Assembly: GCA_034440615.1 (NCBI GenBank)
Contig: JAOTOM010004346.1
Coordinates: 102,501 to 166,500 of the forward strand
Length of the DNA: 64,000 nucleotides
Source of the DNA: Ashinkailepas kermadecensis
Lineage: Eukaryota > Arthropoda > Thecostraca > Neolepadidae
Direction of reading: 5' to 3'
Shown here: one piece after another, positions 55,862 to 64,000 of the stretch
Position numbering within the stretch: position 1 is the first letter of the stretch
How the letters are laid out: the number at the start of each line of letters is the position of its first letter
The notes under the pieces: generated by a model
The model's database searches: none
Told to the model about the DNA's origin: nothing
What the model saw: only the letters and a program-made list of their open reading frames with translations
Program-made: the position numbers and the translations under genes

Positions 55862-58800
55862 TGACTGCCACCACACCAGCGTGATGTCCTCCTATGACTG
55901 CCACCACACCAGCGTGATGTCCTCCTATGACTGCCACCACACCAGCGTGATGTCCTCCCATGACTGCCACCACACCAGCGTGATGTCCTCCCATGACTGC
56001 CACCACACCAGCGTGATGTCCTCCCATGACTGCCACCACACCAGCGTGATGTCCTCCTATGACTGCCACCACACCAGCGTGATGTCCTCCCATGACTGCC
56101 ACCACACCAGCGTGATGTCCTCCCATGACTGCCACCATACGATAGTGATGTCCTCCCATGACTGCCACCACACCAGCGTGATGTCCTCCCATGACTGCCA
56201 CCACACCAGCGTGATGTCCTCCTATGACTGCCACCACACCAGCGTGATGTCCTCCTATGACTGCCACCACACCAGCGTGATGTCCTCCCATAACTGCCAC
56301 CACACCAGCGTGATGTCCTCCCATGACTGCCACCACACGATAGTGATGTCCTCCCATGACTGCCACCACACCAGCGTGATGTCCTCCTATGACTGCCACC
56401 ACACCAGCGTGATGGCCTCCCATGACTGCCACCATACGATAGTGATGTCCTCCCATGACTGCCACCACACCAGCGTGATTTCCGCCCATGACTGCCACCA
56501 CACCAGCGTGATTTCCTCCCATGACTGCCACCATACGATAGTGATGTCCTCCCATGACTGCCACCACACCAGCGTGATGTCCTCCCATGACTGCCACCAC
56601 ACCAGCGTGATGTCCTCCCATGACTACCACCACACCAGCGTGATGTCCTCCCATGGCTGCCACCATACGATAGTGATGTCCTCCCATGTTTGCCACCACA
56701 CCAGCGTGATGTCCTCCCATGACTGCCACCACACCAGCGTGATGTTCTCCTATGACTGCCACCACACCAGCGTGATGTCCTCCTATGACTGCCACCACAC
56801 CAGCGTGATGTCCTCCCATAACTGCCACCACACCAGCGTGATGTCCTCCCATGATTGCCACCACACCAGTGTGATGTCCTCCTATGACTGCCACCATACG
56901 ATAGTAATGTCCTCCCATGACTGCCACCACACCAGCGTGATGTCCTCCCATGACTGCCACCACACCAGCGTGATGTCCTCCCATGGCTGCCACCATACGA
57001 TAGTGATGTCCTCCCATGACTGCCACCACACCAGCGTGATGTCCTCCCATGACTGCCACCATACGATAGTGATCTCCTCCCATGACTGCCACCACACCAG
57101 CGTGATGTCCTCCCATAACTGCCACCACACCAGCGTGATGTCCTCCCATGACTGCCACAATACGATAGTGATGTCCTCCCATGACTACCACCACACCAGC
57201 GTGATGTCCTCCCATGACTGCCACCACACCAGCGTGATGACCTCCCATGACTGCCACCACACGAGCGTGATGTCCTCCCATGACTGCCACCACACCAGCG
57301 TGATGTCCTCCCATGACTGCCACCACACCAGCGTGATGTCCTCCCATGACTGCCACCACACCAGCGTGATGTCCTCCCATGACTGCCACCACACCAGCGT
57401 GATGTCCTCCCATAACTGCCACCACACCAGCGTGATGTCCTCCCATGACTGCCACAATACGATAGTGATGTCCTCCCATGACTGCCACCACACCAGCGTG
57501 ATGTCCTCCTATGACTGCCACCACACCAGCGTGATGACCTCCCATGACTGCCACCACACGAGCGTGATGTCCTCCCATGACTGCCACCACACCAGCGTGA
57601 TGTCCTCCCATGACTGCCACCACACCAGCGTGATGTCCTCCCATGACTGCCACCACACCAGCGTGATGTCCTCCCATGACTGCCACCACACCAGCGTGAT
57701 GTCCTCCCATGACTGCCACCACACCAGCGTGATGTCCTCCCATGACTGCCACCATACGATAGTGATGTCCTCCCATGACTGCCACCACACCAGCGTGATG
57801 TCCTCCCATGACTGCCACCACACCAGCGTGATGTCCTCCCATGACTGCCACCACACCAGCGTGATGTCCTCCCATGACTGCCACCACACCAGCGTGATGT
57901 CCTCCCATGACTGCCACCACACGATAGTGATGTCCTCCCATGACTGCCACCACACCAGCGTGATGTCCTCCCATGACTGCCACCACACCAGCGTGATGGC
58001 CTCCCATGACTGCCACCATACGATAGTGATGTCCTCCCATGACTGCCACCACACCAGCGTGATTTCCGCCCATGACTGCCACCACACCAGCGTGATTTCC
58101 TCCCATGACTGCCACCATACGATAGTGATGTCCTCCTATGACTGCCACCACACCAGCGTGATGTCCTCCCATGACTGCCACCACACCAGCGTGATGTCCT
58201 CCCATGACTACCACCACACCAGCGTGATGTCCTCCCATGGCTGCCACCATACGATAGTGATGTCCTCCCATGTTTGCCACCACACCAGCGTGATGTCCTC
58301 CCATGACTGCCACCACACCAGCGTGATGTTCTCCTATGACTGCCACCACACCAGCGTGATGTCCTCCTATGACTGCCACCACACCAGCGTGATGTCCTCC
58401 CATAACTGCCACCACACCAGCGTGATGTCCTCCCATGATTGCCACCACACCAGTGTGATGTCCTCCTATGACTGCCACCATACGATAGTAATGTCCTCCC
58501 ATGACTGCCACCACACCAGCGTGATGTCCTCCCATGACTGCCACCACACCAGCGTGATGTCCTCCCATGACTGCCACCATACGATAGTGATGTCCTCCCA
58601 TGACTGCCACCACACCAGCGTGATGTCCTCCCATGACTGCCACCATACGATAGTGATATCCTCCCATGACTGCCACCACACCAGCGTGATGTCCTCCCAT
58701 AACTGCCACCACACCAGCGTGATGTCCTCCCATGACTACCACCACACCAGCGTGATGTCCTCCCATGACTGCCACAATACGATAGTGATGTCCTCCCATG

Positions 58801-59472
58801 ACTACCACCACACCAGCGTGATGTCCTCCTATGACTGCCACCACACCAGAGTGATGTCCTCCCATGACTGCCACCACACCAGCGTGATGTCCTCCCATGA
58901 CTGCCACCACACCAGCGTGATGTCCTCCCATGACTGCCACCATACGATAGTGATGTCCTCCCATGACTGCCACCACACCAGCGTGATGTCCTCCCATGAC
59001 TGCCACCACACCAGCGTGATGTCCTCCCATGACTGCCACCATACGATAGTGATGTCCTCCCATGACTGCCACCACACCAGCGTGATGTCCTCCCATGACT
59101 GCCACCACACCAGCGTGATGTCCTCCCATGACTGCCACCATACGATAGTGATGTCCTCCCATGACTGCCACCACACCAGCGTGATGTCCTCCCATGACTG
59201 CCACCATACGATAGTGATGTCCTCCCATGACTGCCACCACACCAGCGTGATGTCCTCCCATGACTGCCACCACACCAGCGTGATATCCTCCTATGACTGC
59301 CACCACCCCAGCGTGATGTCCTCCCATGACTGCCACCATACGATAGTGATGTCCTCCCATAACTGGCACCACACCAGCGTAATGTCCTCCTATGACTGCC
59401 ACCATATGATAGTGATGCCCTCCTATGACTGCCACCACACCAGCGTGATGTCCTCCTATGACTGCCACTACA
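55862..59472. repeat. 3.6 kb array of a 33-bp unit, open on both strands
   Basis: About 109 copies of a 33-bp unit. Two main versions occur, one with CCACCACACCAGCGTGATG and one with CCACCATACGATAGTGATG. Because 33 is a multiple of three and the unit has no stop in one frame of each strand, the plus strand is open for 1247 codons (11-residue unit MSSHDCHHTSV) and the minus strand for 1214 (GGHHAGVVAVM). Differences between copies often change residues on the plus strand (His/Tyr, Asp/Asn, Cys/Tyr, Ser/Ile), which argues against protein constraint. A 1584-bp (48-unit) segment offset and a 297-bp (9-unit) offset repeat inside the array. Confidence 0.97.
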
Positions 59473-60158
59473 CGCACAAACACGGCATCGCTGATATCCA
59501 CAGCGCTGCCTTCGACGACTTTTTCATCGAATGTCCGTACTTGGTGATTCGAAAACCGCTGGATCAGCGGTACAGAAGGCTTGTGGGGAACCTGACACCG
59601 CAGCTGGGGCGAATTGGGTGCTGACTGCTCACTTAACAGTGAACAGCACAGCGGGTTGTGAGCTGTGGATGGCTGGCACTTTTATCAGGTGGTGATATTG
59701 GTGCTGGTGCGGGAATACCTGGCACTGGTAGGTGTTGCGTCACCGGCCGGTACCATTAGTAGTGGCTGGAGTGAGATTTCGGACCATGTTTATCAAACAA
59801 CGCGCGCGTTACTTGTCGCAGATCTGAACGAAACGCAGGCACAGATCTCCGCGTGTCCAGTAAAAAAATAAAAGTTTTTTTTCCGCAACGCACAACCGAA
59901 CCACAAGAGCATATCCAGCCCATATTGTGTTCTAGGGCAGTGCTTTGTCGTCGAGGACAGGGTGACCGGTCCGGCGAGCTTCAACTTAGCGCAGCCAAAG
60001 TGGCATCCGTTCGCAGTGTGCGTTCGATCGCAGTGTGCAAACATAGCCATCGAGCCGTGGCGGTGCTCCTCAAAACCTGTTGCACACAGCACTCACCCTC
60101 GGTCACTGCAGATGGGTGTGGGCAGCCGGGGTAGGGGGGGGGGGGGATATGGCCATAG
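59473..60158. other. Unassigned sequence
   Basis: The plus frame of the array continues for 50 unique codons to 59624 and has no recognisable domain. Nothing else is recognised. Confidence 0.4.
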
Positions 60159-60194
60159 TTGTCGACGCGCCCTAAAGCCCAAATAACTGACTAA
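60159..60194 (+). repeat. SINE 3' tail (AACC-type family)
   Basis: GTCGACGCGCCCTAAAGCCC then AAATAACTGACTAAC matches the tail of the SINE at 20228-20392. The expected tRNA head is not seen upstream. Confidence 0.5.
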
Positions 60195-60595
60195 CGGGGG
60201 GGGGGACGTCGTCAGCCCCTTACACGCGCCGCTGACAATGCGGCAAGTCCCACCGCCATGGCCGAGTGCACGGCTACGCAGCGCGTCGACACCGACGTCG
60301 GCCGGCGGCGGCGGCCAGGCGTGGGCGCCGACGACGCGAACGGCGAGCGACGCGCGCGTCTCCTGTGTCGTCGCGTGCGGCGGTGTGTGGACGACTCGCA
60401 TCCTGGCGCGGCCTGCGACCAGGGCGCTACAGCGATAACGGCCAATTACCGACGGCGACGCGGCGCCAGTCGTGAAACCGTGGCGGGAGAGCTCATCGGA
60501 CACAGTGACGCGGCCACGCGCCTAATTAGCGCGCGCGATCCCACACACCGACGTCGGACGATATTGGAACGGTGCGGCCGCCACGCCATATGAGC
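60195..60595. other. CpG-dense patch
   Basis: CpG and GCGC content is very high for 400 bp, while the flanks return to mixed composition. Several open frames overlap, including an Arg-rich 111-codon one at 60258-60593; none has a domain. It may be an island-type promoter or a fragment of an unrecognised GC-rich element. Confidence 0.4.
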
Positions 60596-62753
60596 GACGC
60601 CGTCAATTTTATCACATTCTTATCTTGTGAAATCACGCGGTCTCCTCATCAGTAGCTGACCACAAAGCTCCCACCTCTGTGCGTCTCGTCGCCGTCCGAT
60701 TCTTTTCATCCCGCGCAGAGCGACGCGGGGTGAAAGCAATCCGACTGAGCCGCCCCACCGGCGATGCAGTGATTGTTAGCACAGCCAGGTGCGACACGTG
60801 AACGTCCGCCGGGATTGCGATGAATTATTGGGGCTATGATATACAACTTTATTGGTGTGTGACACGTAACTATTATTGATCTGTGATATATAGCTGTCAG
60901 GGAATATTCGACACGACGTGCTTCGTTGGCTCTCCAAGATGCCGTTCGGATGGAGTATTGGGACAAGCGTAGACGGGAGGAGAGAGATATTGGGCTGAAG
61001 CCGCGTCTTGAATCCCTGGTATATTGAGCCGCACGCCCGATTGTCTGGCTGCGGTACGAAGATAGTTCGCCGGAGTTAAGAGTAATAGTTCACAGATGCA
61101 CAACAAGTGTCAGGTCTTGGGTCCAAGGATGTGCGTGAGAGCACTGTCTCCGACCTCCTCCCCACACATACAACAAGCATAGCAACGTGTTTTAGGACTA
61201 TGGTGCGCGGTTTAGGACGTGTTTTATGACTTGGGTTACGTTCGTCAGTGATGTGTGTAAAGTACGTCCACATGTGACCAGCTTAATTCGGATCTTATGC
61301 GAATGACGTCTTTTCGAGCGCAACGAATTGAAGATCGCAAGCTGCTTAGCATTCGGACTCTGAGAGCTCTTCTGCGCCGTAAAATAGCGTAGCTAATGTC
61401 GGTGCCAGCAGGATATTCAGACATATTACGACGCCAACACCACTGGCCACCATGGCCACCCGAGCTGACAATCTCAGCCCGTGCTATGCCACCCGGCTGA
61501 ATTAAGGCTATGCCGTGCAATGAAGGCTGTGCCATACCGTGGCTATGTCACGGTAAGGCAATGCATTGAATAGTCGTGGCGTGGCGGCTTGTCAGAGCGT
61601 AAAATAATAAATAAATAAGTGTAGCCTACTTAATAGTCATAACGTGGAAACCACGCTATGACTGTTCAATTCGCGACTATGACTATTCAATTCATTTCAA
61701 TTGATTTCAGTTGAGCAACAAGCGTCAACACCATTCCCGACGTTACGCCGTACGGACATGTTCCACCCTGACGTCATCAGTTGATGTTTCGCCTTCTTAC
61801 TCATATCATCTCGTGGAAAGTGAGTTATTTTCGCCCGACGCCCACGCGCCAATAATTAAATCAGATCGGATGTCTCGCTTGACCAACTTTGTTTGCATTA
61901 TTTAGGAATAGGATGCCAAGAGTTTCAGCGAGTCCAAGTTGACGAACAAAAGATTGAAGATGGTCTGAGTCCTAAAAAACACGTTGCTATGTCTGTTGCG
62001 CTTGTGAGGAGACGATCGAAGACAGCACTCTGAGACACGTCATTGTACCCATAACCATGAACTAGTCTTGACCATGAACTCGAATAGTCTTGCGACTATT
62101 CGAATGCATTGAATAAACTGGAGAACGGTTCAGATAATTATTAATGACTGATTCCCTTCAAACTTTAAGCGTTTTATATGCGTGTTTACGAAGATTGTAT
62201 TTTTCGAGTGTGTCTGTTTAATTAATACAACCTTGCAATGTATCCAGTATATCCAGAGTCGGCTAGGTTGGTTGCAATATGCCCTAGTACGGTTCTCAAG
62301 TTTTCAATATCTGCCCGTTTGGGTTTTAGGTGTTTGTAGTAACTCTGATATCAACTCACCATTTCTCGGTACAGTGAAATTACAATGGCTTCATATTTCA
62401 TATTCGTGCATGTTTGTGGTGTCATAGTTTTATATTCTGGCACTATCATACATCGACGCAGTCGTTGCATTGGGGTGAATTTCACCTTTTCCGATGGCTG
62501 CATCCAGTTTGTTCAGCGACATGCTTCCATTGAATGACCTGCTTCACAAGTTCACAAAATCACTTTTCTATCATCACTGTTGGTCACGAAAATAGTGCAT
62601 GTAGTGCTACTGTTTATAATTTCCCCTTGAGTCAGCCAACTTGTCTAGCATGCCGAACCGTCAATTAAACTTCCAGAGACAAAAATAAATTTCGAGTGGC
62701 CATTCGATACAAACCAGCGAAGGTAGAAAACGGCAAGCGCAGAGAAAGGCGGA
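60596..62753. other. Unassigned sequence
   Basis: About 2.1 kb without a recognised gene. A GACTATTCAATTC-type duplication lies near 61660-61700. Confidence 0.4.
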
Positions 62754-63124
62754 GCGCCAACGACGTGCATCACCAACACCCTGAGTCCTAGCGCCAACGA
62801 CGTTCATCACCAACACCCTGAGTCCTACCGCCAACGACGTGCATCACCAACACCCTGAGTCATAGCGCCAACGACGTGCATCACCAACACCCTGAGTCCT
62901 AGTGCCAACGACGTGCATCACCAACACCCTGAGTCCTAGCGCCAACAACGTTCATCACTAACACCCTGAGTCCTACCGCCAACGACGTGCATCACCAACA
63001 CCCTGAGTCATAGCGCCAACGACGTGCATCACCAACACCCTGAGTCCTAGAGCCAACGACGTGCATCACCAACACCCTGAGTCATAGCGCCAACGACGTA
63101 CATCACCAACACCCCAAGTCATAG
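62754..63124. repeat. 37-bp tandem array
   Basis: Ten copies of a 37-bp unit, GCGCCAACGACGTGCATCAC plus a CAACACCCTGAGTCCTA end. Variants are GTGCATC/GTTCATC and GTCCTA/GTCATA. Their order suggests that blocks of two or three units were copied together. Confidence 0.95.
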
Positions 63125-63260
63125 CCGGTCTGTCTCCTCTTCAGTCCTAGTCGGTCTGTCTCCTCTTCAGTCCTAGCCAGTATGTCACTTCTTCAGTACT
63201 GTGCATCACCAACACCGTGAGTCCTAGCCGGTCTATCTTCTCATCAGTCCTTTCCTTCTA
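63125..63260. repeat. 26-bp tandem repeats next to the 37-bp array
   Basis: Three to four copies of a unit with CGGTCTGTCTCCTCTTCAGT. A stray piece of the 37-bp unit (GTGCATCACCAACACC) is embedded at about 63201-63216. Confidence 0.85.
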
Positions 63261-64000
63261 AGTATTATCCAGATGCACTTAAATCTGTAAGATTCTCATG
63301 CTTGTTGATACTACTGTACCATGCAGAGATGCTAGCATATAGTCACGGTTCCTGACATGTGCACAGTATCTGACTGGCTGGCGGTACCTGACCCCCCTCC
63401 CCTTCCTATTTGGGATTTCTTTGTTGAAGTTCTTAGTTACAAGTTGAAGTTAGTTGTTGTTACACTTCAAAGCTGATGCTCCCTTAGTCAATTAAGCGAC
63501 CGATGTTTACTTCAAGATCACGTGAAATGCTTTTTCTTTTCAGGTGCAGCATACCAAAGCTAGAAGTGATGACAGGCAAGTTTCGACTCGGTGATAGGGC
63601 ATCGATTGAATCTTGCCAATCAATAGTTGATGCAATATGTCCAAAGGCTTGAAAGCTCACCCGGAGCGCCATCAAATGCGTTTGTCATTACCTCATTAAC
63701 CATCAGGACAAAACTTGGCACTCTCGCGCGGATTCGGCGGACGGACACACGCACTCTCATTTCAGACATTTTGGGTCTTTTCCAGGTAATTGGCTGCAAA
63801 ATAACGACAATGACACGATTAGTACATCCTATATTTCATATTTAGCTCGTTTGATTCGCTTTACATGGGATTGCATAGCCCTGCACGTGTGGCAATGCTT
63901 CTAAATATTGTATTGTAAATTTTCGATGGGGTGTTTATAGAGCACTGTCTAATGTTTAGCAGAAATTGTCGCTTGGACCCTACTACCATATTTCAGGTTT
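63261..64000. other. Unassigned sequence
   Basis: No gene or repeat is recognised up to the window edge. Confidence 0.4.

Noticed and set aside
55881..59624. A giant repetitive protein gene of 1247 residues on the plus strand (or 1214 on the minus strand)
   Set aside because: Both frames follow from a stop-free 33-bp unit; variants change residues freely, there is no start context or recognised flanking domain, and the strands exclude each other.

Overview
This 64 kb window looks like non-coding, repeat-dense DNA from an invertebrate animal nucleus. There is no operon structure. I found no rRNA gene, no intact tRNA gene and no host protein-coding gene that I can defend. The recognisable protein-coding remains belong to transposable elements: non-LTR (LINE) reverse transcriptases of the Jockey/CR1/L2 type, hAT-like and TTAA-target DNA elements, tRNA-derived SINEs, and one decayed gene of a transposon-associated family. 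Interspersed CCTAA/TTAGG-like motifs recall arthropod genomes, where TTAGG is the usual telomere unit. They are scattered rather than a true telomere, so the taxon stays open; arthropod is a guess.

Layout. 0-4 kb: a SINE tail, a GC-rich repeat copy and a frameshifted LINE. 4-13.5 kb: two diverged direct copies of an unclassified ~0.8 kb repeat (5.0 and 12.7 kb); between them lie a LINE split by a 1.6 kb minisatellite of 19-bp units, a 31-bp array and a 55-bp array. 14-15 kb: a 1 kb TTAA-flanked element packed with AGGTCA-type half-sites. 16-20 kb: small tandem arrays, an (AT)n tract and a SINE with a 13-bp target duplication. 21-23 kb: a decayed LINE next to a DDE-like pseudogene. 24-26.4 and 35.1-37.1 kb: two blocks of a repeat family rich in CCTAA/TTAGG motifs in both orientations. 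29-34.5 kb: a tandemly duplicated element, then two opposed copies of one hAT-like element, the first carrying a LINE with an open reverse transcriptase frame. 38-42.4 kb: twin perfect hairpins, a degenerate GC-rich tandem repeat and a ~2.15 kb foldback element. 42.8-44.2 kb: four unrelated tandem arrays in 1.4 kb. 49-52.3 kb: repeat copies, a CpG-rich patch and two LINEs that converge. 54-59.5 kb: a 32-bp array, then a 3.6 kb array of 33-bp units open on both strands. 60-64 kb: a SINE tail, a CpG-dense patch and a 37-bp array.

Roughly one sixth of the window is minisatellite, and most of the rest that can be recognised is transposon debris. The elements show a relative history. The hAT-like element moved first, a LINE then landed in one copy, and the second copy preserves the empty site. 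A LINE elsewhere appears to have supplied the seed of a minisatellite. All family assignments come from motifs read by eye; no database search was possible.
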